This document shows positions 38,191 through 47,734 of a DNA stretch of 64,000 nucleotides, one piece after another; position 1 is the stretch's first letter; every line of letters begins with the position of its first letter. The DNA comes from an uncultured Pelagibacteraceae bacterium (GTDB lineage: Bacteria > Pseudomonadota > Alphaproteobacteria > Pelagibacterales > Pelagibacteraceae). The translations under genes were made by a program, and so were the position numbers. The stretch spans positions 1 through 64,000 of the forward strand of contig CACGUE010000001.1 of the NCBI GenBank assembly GCA_902576115.1, given 5' to 3'. Below the pieces are notes generated by a model, which had not been told where the DNA came from, searched no databases, and was given only the letters and a program-made list of their open reading frames with translations.

Positions 38191-39309
38191 ATGAAAAAAT
38201 TAAGTAAATTATTACTTGCTCTTTCTTTTGCTCTTTCAATAACTTCATCTGCATTTGCGGTTACAGTAGCATCTTGGGGTGGAGCTTATACAGAGTCTCA
38301 AAAGCTAGGGTATGGTGATCCAACTGCAAAAGCTCTTGGTGTTGATATCAACTGGGTAGACTATTCAGGTGGATTATCTGAGATCAAAGCTCAAAAAGAA
38401 GCAGGTGCAATTACTTGGGATATTATCGATGTATTCGCATTCGATACTATCAACGGATGTGACGAAGGAATTTTCGTTGAATTCGATTTTGACAAAGACT
38501 TCCCTGCAGCTCCAGATGGAACTCCTGCAAGTGAAGATTTCTTTGCTCCAATGCCGAGTAAATGTGCTGTAGGAAACATTTTATATTCATGGAATTACGC
38601 ATACGATAATAGAGCGTTCGATGGAAAAGCACCTTCAACTATTAAGGACTTTTTCAACACTAAAAAATTTCCAGGAAAAAGAGCAATTTATAAATCTGCT
38701 CTTACAAACCTAGAAATCGCTTTAGCAGGTGACGGTGTTTACATGGGTAAAGGTGGATCTGAGATCTACAAATTACTAGAAACTGAAGCTGGTGTTAACA
38801 GAGCAATGAATAAAATCAAAGAGCTTTGCACAGATCCAAATGGTGGATGTGTATTCTGGTCAGCTGGTGCTCAACCACCAGAATTATTAGTTGCTGGTGA
38901 AGTTGTAATGGCAACTGGTTGGAATGGAAGATTTTTCAATGCTGAAATCGGTGAAGGTGCTCCAATTACGCAAGTATGGGATGGACAAGGTCTTGACTAT
39001 GAATATTTCGCACTTGTTAAAGGTGGACCAGATGAAGCAAATGCTAAAAAAGCTTTAGCAATGATGACTAACACTGAAATGTTAGCTGGAAGTGCTAAAT
39101 ATATTGCATATGCTCCATACAGATTATCATCTTTAGAAATTATCAAAGCAAATGAGCCTTGGTACAAAGATGGTAAAACTGAAATGATGCCACAAATGCC
39201 AACTGCTCCTGCAAACACTAAAAAATACTTTTTAGTTGATCCATTTTTCTGGGCTGATAACGGTACAGAACTTGGCGAGAAGTGGGAAGCTATGAAAGCT
39301 GGTCTATAA
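38191..39309 (+). CDS. potD: Spermidine/putrescine-type ABC transporter substrate-binding protein (PotD-like)
   Basis: Signal peptide; VTVASWGGAYTESQKLGYGDPTAKALGVDINWVDYSGGLSEIKAQKEAGAITWDIIDV. Confidence 0.88.
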   Translation: MKKLSKLLLALSFALSITSSAFAVTVASWGGAYTESQKLGYGDPTAKALGVDINWVDYSGGLSEIKAQKEAGAITWDIIDVFAFDTINGCDEGIFVEFDFDKDFPAAPDGTPASEDFFAPMPSKCAVGNILYSWNYAYDNRAFDGKAPSTIKDFFNTKKFPGKRAIYKSALTNLEIALAGDGVYMGKGGSEIYKLLETEAGVNRAMNKIKELCTDPNGGCVFWSAGAQPPELLVAGEVVMATGWNGRFFNAEIGEGAPITQVWDGQGLDYEYFALVKGGPDEANAKKALAMMTNTEMLAGSAKYIAYAPYRLSSLEIIKANEPWYKDGKTEMMPQMPTAPANTKKYFLVDPFFWADNGTELGEKWEAMKAGL

Positions 39310-39345
39310 AAGAGTATAAAAGACTAGAATAATATAATATATATA

Positions 39346-39373
39346 GGGCGACTTTTTTAAGTCGCCCTTTTTA
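39346..39373 (+). terminator. Intra-operon hairpin terminator after the potD-like gene
   Basis: GGGCGACTT-TTT-AAGTCGCCC stem followed by TTTTTA. Confidence 0.88.
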
Positions 39374-39376
39374 TTT

Positions 39377-40639
39377 ATGAGCAGCGAAACAAAACAAATA
39401 CTTACAACTGATGGAATTCCTTTAGAGATAAGCTTAAAAAAAGCTGAAAGAAAAAACAAAATTAAAGCATTTTTACTAGTAGCTCCTTTACTATTATTTT
39501 TGATTATTACTTATATTTTTCCAATTGGAGAAATGTTTACAAGAAGTATTGATGATAAAATGATTACAAATATGCTTCCAAAAACATTTAAGTCTATGGA
39601 AACATGGGACGGTAAAGAGCTTCCATCCGAGGAAGTATTTGCTTCATTTTTATCTGATTTTAAAATTCTTGTAGAAAAAAAAGAACACGGAAAATTAGCT
39701 CAAAGACTTAACAAAGAGAAAAATGGGTTTAACACCATTACAAAAAAATTATTCAGACAGGTAAAAAGAAATAAAATTGACGAGACGCAAAATATTAAAG
39801 AACAAATAATGAAAGTTCATAAGAGATGGAGAAATGTAGAATACTGGCAAGCAATTAAAAGAACTGCACCTCCTTATACCTCAGCTAAATATTTAAAAGC
39901 TATGGATATGTATTTAAATGAAGATAACAAAATTACTCAAGTTAGTGAGGACAGAAGAATACATAGAATTCTATGGTTGAGAACAGTAGAGGTTGCTTTC
40001 TTTGTTACTGTTTTTTGTTTTTTAATGGGTTACCCAATAGCCCATTTACTAGCAACACTCCCAATGAAGTACAGTAATTTATTAATGATTTGTGTTCTTC
40101 TTCCATTTTGGACATCATTATTAGTTAGAACAGCTAGCTGGATGATTTTACTTCAACAACAAGGAGTAGTTAATGATTTCTTTGTGATGATTGGCCTTGT
40201 GTCAGACGATAATAGGCCAGAAATGATGTACAATAAAGTTGGAACTTATGTTGCAATGACGCAGATTTTATTACCATTTATGGTTTTACCACTTTACAGT
40301 GTAATGAAAACTATCTCGCCAAGTTTAATGAGAGCAGGCAAATCTCTTGGTGGAACACCTTTTGTAGCTTTTTGGAAAGTATATTTTCCATTAACAATAC
40401 CAGGTATTGGGGCAGGTTGTCTTTTAGTTTTTATTTTAGCAATAGGATATTACATTACACCTGCATTAGTTGGAGGAGCATCGGGAACCTTAATTAGTAA
40501 CCAAATTGCATATCATATGAAAACCACTTTAGATTGGAGTTTTGCTTCAGCGATGGGACTTATGTTGCTTGGAGGAGTTTTGGTTATCTATTGGCTTTAT
40601 AATAAATTAGTTGGAGTTGATAATATTAAGTTAGGTTAG
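39377..40639 (+). CDS. potB: Spermidine/putrescine-type ABC transporter permease (PotB-like, with long hydrophilic insertion)
   Basis: TM1 (AFLLVAPLLLFLIITYIF) followed by a hydrophilic region of roughly 150 aa, then core permease with SLGGTPFVAFWKVYFPLTIPGI. Confidence 0.88.
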   Translation: MSSETKQILTTDGIPLEISLKKAERKNKIKAFLLVAPLLLFLIITYIFPIGEMFTRSIDDKMITNMLPKTFKSMETWDGKELPSEEVFASFLSDFKILVEKKEHGKLAQRLNKEKNGFNTITKKLFRQVKRNKIDETQNIKEQIMKVHKRWRNVEYWQAIKRTAPPYTSAKYLKAMDMYLNEDNKITQVSEDRRIHRILWLRTVEVAFFVTVFCFLMGYPIAHLLATLPMKYSNLLMICVLLPFWTSLLVRTASWMILLQQQGVVNDFFVMIGLVSDDNRPEMMYNKVGTYVAMTQILLPFMVLPLYSVMKTISPSLMRAGKSLGGTPFVAFWKVYFPLTIPGIGAGCLLVFILAIGYYITPALVGGASGTLISNQIAYHMKTTLDWSFASAMGLMLLGGVLVIYWLYNKLVGVDNIKLG

Positions 40640-40640
40640 T

Positions 40641-41495
40641 ATGGCATTACCAAAGTATACAGAAACTAGATATAGAATTTGGCACTACTTTTACATTGCT
40701 ATATGCACTTTTGTATTTATTTTTTTAATAGCACCTTTATTTGTAATATTTCCATTATCATTTAATGCTGAAGAGTTTCTTGTTTTTTCAGAAGGGATGA
40801 AGAATTTAGACCCAGATGCTTTTTCTTTAAGATGGTACAAAGATATGGTCTACGGCACAAAGAATCCATGGGGTCTTGCTGCAAAGAATAGTTTTATTAT
40901 TGCTATTTTTGCAACTTTAGGCTCAGTAATTTTAGGAACAGTTGCTGCATTAGGTTTGAGTAGCAGACACATGCCTTTTAAAGGAATAATAATGGCAACT
41001 TTAATTTCACCCATGATAGTTCCACTTATTATATCTGGTGTTGCAATATTCTTTTTTATGGCAAAGGCAGGTTTAGCGGCAACTCATACAGGAATAGTTT
41101 TAGCTCATATAATTTTAGGAACACCTTTCGTTGTAATAACTGTTACTGCAACATTATCAGGTTTTGATCATAGTGTGACGAGAGCAGCAGCCAGTTTAGG
41201 CAGTAATCCAGTAAACACATTTATGAAAGTAACCCTTCCATTAATTTTACCAGGTGTAATATCAGGAGGTTTATTTGCTTTTGTAACTTCTTTTGATGAA
41301 GTTGTAGTCGTTTTATTTTTAGCGGGTCTTGAAAACACAACAATTCCAATCCAAATGTGGACAGGTTTAAGAGAACAATTAAGCCCTACAATTCTAGCAG
41401 TTGCTACATGTTTAATCGTTTTATCAACCTTAATATTAATTAGTGCTGAATTATTAAGAAGAAGATCGGAACGTTTAAGAGGAATTAATAGATAA
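40641..41495 (+). CDS. potC: Spermidine/putrescine-type ABC transporter permease (PotC-like)
   Basis: AAASLGSNPVNTFMKVTLPLILPGVISGGLFAFVTSFDEVVVVLFLAG. Confidence 0.9.
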   Translation: MALPKYTETRYRIWHYFYIAICTFVFIFLIAPLFVIFPLSFNAEEFLVFSEGMKNLDPDAFSLRWYKDMVYGTKNPWGLAAKNSFIIAIFATLGSVILGTVAALGLSSRHMPFKGIIMATLISPMIVPLIISGVAIFFFMAKAGLAATHTGIVLAHIILGTPFVVITVTATLSGFDHSVTRAAASLGSNPVNTFMKVTLPLILPGVISGGLFAFVTSFDEVVVVLFLAGLENTTIPIQMWTGLREQLSPTILAVATCLIVLSTLILISAELLRRRSERLRGINR

Positions 41496-42620
41496 TTAAT
41501 TTACAGACTCGATTACTGTTGCAATACCCATACCTAAACCAATACATTGAGTAGATAAAGCATATTTCTTATTTTCACGTCTAAGTAAATCTGCAGCTTT
41601 GCCAGTTATTCTAGCTCCTGTTGCTCCTAGAGGGTGTCCCAGTGCTAAAGCTCCACCATCTAAATTAGCTTTTTTTTGATCGATACCAAGATCTTTTAAG
41701 CATGCTATTGATTGAGAAGCAAAAGCTTCATTAATCTCTACAATATCGATATCATTAATTGATAAATTTGCTCTCTCTAATGCTTTCTTAGTTGCTCCTA
41801 TAGGTCCAAGTCCCATTACATCTGGTTCACATCCTTTAACTCCAGTTGAAACAATTCTAGCTAAAATCTCTAAACCATTTTCTTTTGCATAGCTTTCTTC
41901 ACATATCAATGTTGCTGCTGCTCCATCGGTAAGAGGTGATGATGTTGCTGCAGTAACAGTTCCTTCTTGATCAAATGCAAGTTTTAAACCATCTAAAGTT
42001 TCTTGATTACTTTTTGGACGTATGTTTCCATCTTTTGTACAACCAGCGATTTCAACGATTTCATTTTTAAATTTACCATTAACTTCAGCTTCATTGGCTT
42101 TTTGATGACTTTGAATTGCAAACTCTTGTTGTTCAGTTCTTGAAATTTTATATCTCTTGGCAACATTTTCAGCGGTTATTCCCATTGAAAAATAGACATT
42201 TGGATTTTCTTTATCTGTGTAAGGATAAGGTATTGGTTCAAAGCCAGTTGTAACCCTAGTCATACTTTCAACACCTCCACATACGAAAACTTTTCCTGCG
42301 CCCATTGCTATTTTACCTGCTGCAACATGAATAGCTTCCATAGATGAACCACACCATCTATCGACAGTCATTCCAGACGTATGTATTTCCATTCCAGATA
42401 AAAATGTTGTGAGTTTCCCAATATTAAAACTCTGCTCTCCAACCTGGAAAGCACACCCAACAACAATATCTTCTATATCAGCAGGATTTACTTTAGTTTT
42501 AGATACAAGATTTTTAACAACTTCTGCAAACATATTTACAGGCTTAACATCAATTAATTCACCTTTTCTTGCCATTGTAAAAGGTGATCTTGAATATCCT
42601 GCTATAACTGCTCTTTTCAT
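41496..42620 (-). CDS. Thiolase family protein (acetyl-CoA acyltransferase)
   Basis: VDRWCGSSMEAIHVAAGKIAMGAG catalytic Cys, NEAFASQSIACLKDLG, NLDGGALALGHPLGATGARI, STQCIGLGMG. Confidence 0.93.
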   Translation of the reverse strand: MKRAVIAGYSRSPFTMARKGELIDVKPVNMFAEVVKNLVSKTKVNPADIEDIVVGCAFQVGEQSFNIGKLTTFLSGMEIHTSGMTVDRWCGSSMEAIHVAAGKIAMGAGKVFVCGGVESMTRVTTGFEPIPYPYTDKENPNVYFSMGITAENVAKRYKISRTEQQEFAIQSHQKANEAEVNGKFKNEIVEIAGCTKDGNIRPKSNQETLDGLKLAFDQEGTVTAATSSPLTDGAAATLICEESYAKENGLEILARIVSTGVKGCEPDVMGLGPIGATKKALERANLSINDIDIVEINEAFASQSIACLKDLGIDQKKANLDGGALALGHPLGATGARITGKAADLLRRENKKYALSTQCIGLGMGIATVIESVN

Positions 42621-42643
42621 ATAAGACTTATACCTACAAATTA

Positions 42644-43807
42644 TTATTTTGAAAATGGTAAAGAGGACACAATTCCTTTTCTTAATTTATTATCAGGAGT
42701 GTGTACTAAAACTTCTGATCCTGTTTTGCAAAATTCATTTAAAATCATGGATAAACCAATATTTTTTTTGAATTTTGGAGAGTAAATCCCTGAGGTAATT
42801 TTACCAATTAATTTTTTATCTTTTGAATATATTGGAAAAGGAATTGAACATGGTGGACAATCTACACCATCAAAAATTACTCCTTTTAATTTTTGTTTTA
42901 CACCTTGTTTCTTAATATTATCTAAAGCATTTTTTCCAATGAAATCATGATCGCTTTTGTCACTACAATATTTTTCTAAGTTACATTCAATTGGATTATT
43001 TTCTTTCGTAAAATCATTTCCATATGACATTAATCCTGCTTCTATTCTGTCAATTAAATTTGGGCAACCTGGAGCAATGTTAAATTCTTTTCCCGCTTTC
43101 CATATTATATCCCAAATTTTTTCTCCCATTTCATTTTTGTCGAAGTAATCTTCAAAGCATTTAAAATAAATCTCAAATCCATCTTGTTTGCTATACCCCG
43201 ATCTCGCAATAACTTGTTTTGTTCCCAAGAAATCGAATATTCTAAAATTAAAAAATTTTAATTTTCTAATATCTTCTCCGAATATTGATGCCATCAAATC
43301 TTCAGACTTTGGACCTTGTACTGCAAGAGGATATACATCTGGTTCTGTTATGCTCACATTTAGATTTAAACCAACAGCAATACCTTTTGCCCAAAGTAAT
43401 ACATCGGAATCTGCTATTGAAATCCAAAACATATCATCATCTAACTTTAACAACACTGGATCATTTATCATTCCAGCATCTTCATCTATCATAGGAATAT
43501 AAAAACATTTTCCGGTCTCCATATTTTTTAATGATCTTGGCGTCAATTTTTGTACTAATAAACTAGCGTCTGGACCTGAAATCTGAACTTGTCTTTGACA
43601 AGAAACATCCCATAATTGAACATGTTCATTTAAATGCCAATAATCATCTTCAACAGATTTCTGAAATCTTTTTGGTAAGAGCATATGATTTACAACAGTA
43701 AAATCAGTTACACCACATTCTTCAACTCTCTTGGTGTAAGGAGTTCTTCTTATTCTCCTAGACATATTTAGTTTTGTGCTAATTTTGCTTTGTATCAACG
43801 ATGTCAT
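42644..43807 (-). CDS. DmdA-like tetrahydrofolate-dependent demethylase (dimethylsulfoniopropionate demethylase-like, GcvT family)
   Basis: RRIRRTPYTKRVEECGVTDFTVVNHMLLPKRF, HLNEHVQLWDVSCQRQVQISGPDA, PLAVQGPKSEDLMASIFG, ARSGYSKQDGFEIYF, GCPNLIDRIEAGLMSYGNDFTKENNP closely resemble DmdA; some differences such as ECNLEKYC. Confidence 0.78.
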   Translation of the reverse strand: MTSLIQSKISTKLNMSRRIRRTPYTKRVEECGVTDFTVVNHMLLPKRFQKSVEDDYWHLNEHVQLWDVSCQRQVQISGPDASLLVQKLTPRSLKNMETGKCFYIPMIDEDAGMINDPVLLKLDDDMFWISIADSDVLLWAKGIAVGLNLNVSITEPDVYPLAVQGPKSEDLMASIFGEDIRKLKFFNFRIFDFLGTKQVIARSGYSKQDGFEIYFKCFEDYFDKNEMGEKIWDIIWKAGKEFNIAPGCPNLIDRIEAGLMSYGNDFTKENNPIECNLEKYCSDKSDHDFIGKNALDNIKKQGVKQKLKGVIFDGVDCPPCSIPFPIYSKDKKLIGKITSGIYSPKFKKNIGLSMILNEFCKTGSEVLVHTPDNKLRKGIVSSLPFSK

Positions 43808-43810
43808 ATA

Positions 43811-44146
43811 TTATTTTGACCACCAAACTGTATAGCTGTTAGGAGAAATTATTATTGGCAAGTGATAATTTTTTTTATTATCAGTCATTTTAAATTTTAC
43901 GACTATTTCACCCACAATTTTTTTCTTTTTAAAGTATCTTTTAATATCACAAATCATTTCATAATCACATTTACAATCTTTTTTGCTAAGATTGAAATGC
44001 TGATTAATCCTACCATTTCCATCAGTCTTTGTATTCAAAAAAAGCTTTTTTAATTTTGAGGATTGTATTTGATAAATCTTTACTTTGACGTTGCTTGCAT
44101 GATTTCCATCAGAACCATTCAATAAATGTGAGCTAAATTTTGCCAT
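43811..44146 (-). CDS. Transthyretin/5-hydroxyisourate hydrolase-like protein, divergent
   Basis: SSHLLNGSDGNHASNVKVKIYQI, TDGNGRIN, NYHLPIIISPNSYTVWWSK; C-terminal YRGS replaced. Confidence 0.7.
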   Translation of the reverse strand: MAKFSSHLLNGSDGNHASNVKVKIYQIQSSKLKKLFLNTKTDGNGRINQHFNLSKKDCKCDYEMICDIKRYFKKKKIVGEIVVKFKMTDNKKNYHLPIIISPNSYTVWWSK

Positions 44147-44147
44147 T

Positions 44148-45887
44148 TTACTCTATTGAAGATTTCTCTCTCTTACTGGCCACAGCAGCAACAATTGGAC
44201 TTAATACTGGTTTAGCTTTTACATTTACACAAGCAGTTTTACCGCTTGCAATAGCTCTTTTTAGTGCTGGACCCAATTCTTCTCTTTTCGTTACTAATTC
44301 ACCATGACCCCCAAAGCCTTCAAATATACTGTGGAAAGGTATATCTCTAAAGTCTGTTGCAACTCTTTTTCCGCTTTCAAATAATCTTTCTTGTTGTTGT
44401 CCAATTGATGCTAAGCCACCATTATTATCAATTACAACAACGATTGGTTTCTTTTCAAAAAATGCAGTTTCTATAGACATGCCTCCAGATAAAAAGGCAC
44501 CATCTCCACTAATTAAAATTACATTCGATTTAGGGTTATTATTTTTCGCAGATAATGCAAACGACACACCAACACCTAGCATACTAAATGTGCCTGGATG
44601 TAAAATTCCACCCAATTTTTTTCCTTGAGCTCCAGCTAAATTTATTGCGATCTCTGACCAGAAATGAGTATTTCCTCCATCAATTACAAGCCAATCTTTC
44701 TCATCCATTGCGTCTTGAACATCTAACGCTAATTGCAGCGGATGAATTTTTCCTCCATTTTTTTTAGCTTTATCAGCTTCAATTTTTAATTCATTTAAAG
44801 ATTTATCTACCCAATCTTTTTTTTTATTTTTATTATCTTGAAACCAACTGTTTCCTAAATTCCATTTATTATTTTTCTTTAAATTACATAAAGTATCTAA
44901 AAATACTCCTGGATCACATAAAAGGTTATGATCAGCTGCTCTATTAAACTCAATTTCTTCATGAGATCCGTTAATACAAACTAAAGTTGTTGTTTTTGGA
45001 ATGAAAGGAGGGTTACCAAAATTCATTTGGTTATCTAACCTTGCACCAATCATTAAAACTAAGTCTGAGTTATGTAATGCAAATTCTGAGGGTGGATATT
45101 GGTGAATATCAGCTAAACCCATATATGCATTTGCTTCTTCTCCTAAAAGTTTTTGATGGTATGGCACATTAAAAACTGGGATATTTAAACTTTCACCTGC
45201 AGTCTCTAAATTTTTTTCAGAGTTTGACCACCAAACACCATGTCCTCCAATTATGACAGGTTTTTTTGCACTACATGCTAGCTCAAGTATTTTTGATATA
45301 GCATATGGATCTGGCCATGCTTTAGCAACTGGCTTTGCTTTATATGAAAATGGTCTTTCTTCAAGTCCAACATTTTCCTCAAATGAAGAAAACATTATAT
45401 CCACTGGTAAACTTAGATGAACAGCCCCAGGATATCCGTTCGTTGCAATTCTGTAAGCTTTATCAACAAATTCTCTAATTCTTGTTCCATCTGTAATGCT
45501 TGCACTATATTTTGTAAGAGGAGCAGCTATTGAAACATCATCAATTTCTTTAAAGCCACCTGAGCCTTGTCTTTTTAAGCTACTTGATCCAGTTATATAA
45601 ATTATCGGTGTTCTTTCTCCCCATGCTTCCATCATTGATGGTACTGCATTTGCAAAACCCTCTGGCCCGACTAAGCATACAGATGGTTTTCTTGTAATTC
45701 TCGTATGTCCATCTGCTAAGTGTCCAGCTATTTGTTCATGAGGACAATTAACTACATCAATTTGACACTCCATGAAACCTTCAATTGCAGGATTACAAAA
45801 TCCACCTGATAGAGTAAAAACTTTATTAATACCTTTATCTTTTAATGCTCTTGCGATTAATGCCCCACCTCTTATTTTTTTTTCCAT
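44148..45887 (-). CDS. Thiamine pyrophosphate-dependent enzyme (acetolactate synthase/2-hydroxyacyl-CoA lyase-like)
   Basis: CPHEQIAGHLADGHTR (catalytic Glu) and ISGDGAFLSGGMSIETAFFEKKPIVVVIDNN (ThDP motif). Confidence 0.88.
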   Translation of the reverse strand: MEKKIRGGALIARALKDKGINKVFTLSGGFCNPAIEGFMECQIDVVNCPHEQIAGHLADGHTRITRKPSVCLVGPEGFANAVPSMMEAWGERTPIIYITGSSSLKRQGSGGFKEIDDVSIAAPLTKYSASITDGTRIREFVDKAYRIATNGYPGAVHLSLPVDIMFSSFEENVGLEERPFSYKAKPVAKAWPDPYAISKILELACSAKKPVIIGGHGVWWSNSEKNLETAGESLNIPVFNVPYHQKLLGEEANAYMGLADIHQYPPSEFALHNSDLVLMIGARLDNQMNFGNPPFIPKTTTLVCINGSHEEIEFNRAADHNLLCDPGVFLDTLCNLKKNNKWNLGNSWFQDNKNKKKDWVDKSLNELKIEADKAKKNGGKIHPLQLALDVQDAMDEKDWLVIDGGNTHFWSEIAINLAGAQGKKLGGILHPGTFSMLGVGVSFALSAKNNNPKSNVILISGDGAFLSGGMSIETAFFEKKPIVVVIDNNGGLASIGQQQERLFESGKRVATDFRDIPFHSIFEGFGGHGELVTKREELGPALKRAIASGKTACVNVKAKPVLSPIVAAVASKREKSSIE

Positions 45888-45888
45888 A

Positions 45889-47049
45889 TTAGTAAGTTGT
45901 ATTCATAAAAAGTTTCTGTTCGATTATATCAGAAGAAACCTCATTAATATCATTTAATCCAACCAAACCTAGTGTTGTGCTAGTTTCTTCTTTAATTATA
46001 TCCACAATTCTTCTTAGCCCACTTGCTCCATCAGCTCCCATGGCATACATTACAGGCCTTCCAATCATTGAAAAATCTGCTCCTAAAGCTAATGATCTAA
46101 CAATATCGCTCCCACTTCTTATTCCACTATCAAAAATAATTGGAAAATTATTTCCTACTGCCTCTCTAATAAAAGGTAAAATATTTATTGCTGCTGAAGC
46201 ACTATCTAATTGTCTACCTCCATGATTTGAAACTTGGATAGCATCAGCTCCCATTTCTTTAATTTTAACTGCATCATCTGATGACATAATACCTTTTACA
46301 ATTAATTTACCTTTCCATTTATTTCTTACTCTTTTTAAAGTTTCCCAATCTGTTTTTCCTCTACTTTCTTTTCTTTTAAAAATACCTTTTCCACTTTTTG
46401 AAGTTTCGTAATTCATTGGCTTTGGTATTCCATTGAGCAATGTAGATATTGACCAAACAGGATGAGTTGCAAAATCAAAAAATTGCTTAGGTCCAATTTT
46501 AAATGGATATGAAAATCCATTTTTATCATCCCTAGTTCTCCTAGATAAAACTGGAACATCAACAGTAAGTATAGCGACCTCATAACCAGTTTTTTCTGCT
46601 CTATCGAGCAATTCCATGACAAAAGCTTCATCCTGAAAAATATAAAGTTGAAGCCACGAATGACCTTCTGAAAGTTCATACATTTTTTCTAAGGTAGTTG
46701 TGGAAGCCATCGATACACAGGTTGGAATATTATTTCTTGCACTCTCTTTTGCCAGCATCGAGTCTGCACCTGGCCATGAAAGATTTGTCATACCCATTGG
46801 TGCAAAACCAAATGGATAGTCATAGTTAAATCCAAGAATATTTTTTTTTAGTTTTCTTTCCTCTACATTTCTTAGAACTCTTGGCTCAAGACGTATTTGA
46901 TCTAAAGCAAAACTATTAATTTCTGATAACTTTTCATCTCCAGATGCACCGTCAATAAAATCGTAAACTATCTTTGGTAATCTTTTCTTTGATAGTTTTT
47001 TTGCATCTTCAATGCTAAAAATTTTGTTACTGGCTTTAATGTTATCCAT
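45889..47049 (-). CDS. FMN-dependent alpha-hydroxy acid oxidase/dehydrogenase (LldD/GlcO-like)
   Basis: YDFIDGASGDEKL, PFGFAPMGMTNL, QVSNHGGRQLDSASAAI, IIFDSGIRSGSDIVRSLALGADFSMIGRPVMYA. Confidence 0.9.
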   Translation of the reverse strand: MDNIKASNKIFSIEDAKKLSKKRLPKIVYDFIDGASGDEKLSEINSFALDQIRLEPRVLRNVEERKLKKNILGFNYDYPFGFAPMGMTNLSWPGADSMLAKESARNNIPTCVSMASTTTLEKMYELSEGHSWLQLYIFQDEAFVMELLDRAEKTGYEVAILTVDVPVLSRRTRDDKNGFSYPFKIGPKQFFDFATHPVWSISTLLNGIPKPMNYETSKSGKGIFKRKESRGKTDWETLKRVRNKWKGKLIVKGIMSSDDAVKIKEMGADAIQVSNHGGRQLDSASAAINILPFIREAVGNNFPIIFDSGIRSGSDIVRSLALGADFSMIGRPVMYAMGADGASGLRRIVDIIKEETSTTLGLVGLNDINEVSSDIIEQKLFMNTTY

Positions 47050-47734
47050 TTATATTTTTTATATATGTTTTTAAACTTACTTTATCATGTTTAGTCACAT
47101 AATAAGCGTCATGATTAATTCTTGAAGAATAAACCTCTGAAGGAACTCCGTCAATAAAAAGCACAGCTACACCATCATCAATAGCTATTCCATCTGGCAA
47201 ATTTCCATCTTGAATTTCTGAAATAAATTGTCGAAGTCGATTATTATCAGAAGAATGTGGCGTGCAACTTCCATCTAAAAAATTTATTCCTTTTAATGGA
47301 CTTAGCTCTTCATTGACTGAATCTGACAATATCCAATCAAACCAACAGACAGCACCTGCACTTATTCCACTCAGAATTATTCCTTTTTCATATGCATCTT
47401 TAAATACTTTGATGAGATCATGTCTCTTCCAAATATTAATCATTTCAGAGGTATTGCCACCCCCTACATAAATTATATCTTTGTTTAACATCCATTCATT
47501 AAAACCTTCCACACTTGAACAGAGATTAAAATGAGATAATTTTAATTTTTGTGATTTAAATCTTTTATAAAAAAGATCAGTCTTTTCTTGATTATCATTG
47601 CTAGCCGTAGGTAAAAAACCGATATTGATATTTGATTTATTAACTTGATTTATAACATATTCATCCAAGTCTTCATCAGAAGAATGTGTAAATCCACCAC
47701 CACCAATGGCTATTATTTTTTTATTCCTGACCAC
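47042..47734 (-). CDS. Peptidase E (S51 family)
   Basis: IYVGGGNTSEMINIW and GISAGAVCWFDW nucleophile motif. Confidence 0.85.
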   Translation of the reverse strand: MVRNKKIIAIGGGGFTHSSDEDLDEYVINQVNKSNINIGFLPTASNDNQEKTDLFYKRFKSQKLKLSHFNLCSSVEGFNEWMLNKDIIYVGGGNTSEMINIWKRHDLIKVFKDAYEKGIILSGISAGAVCWFDWILSDSVNEELSPLKGINFLDGSCTPHSSDNNRLRQFISEIQDGNLPDGIAIDDGVAVLFIDGVPSEVYSSRINHDAYYVTKHDKVSLKTYIKNING

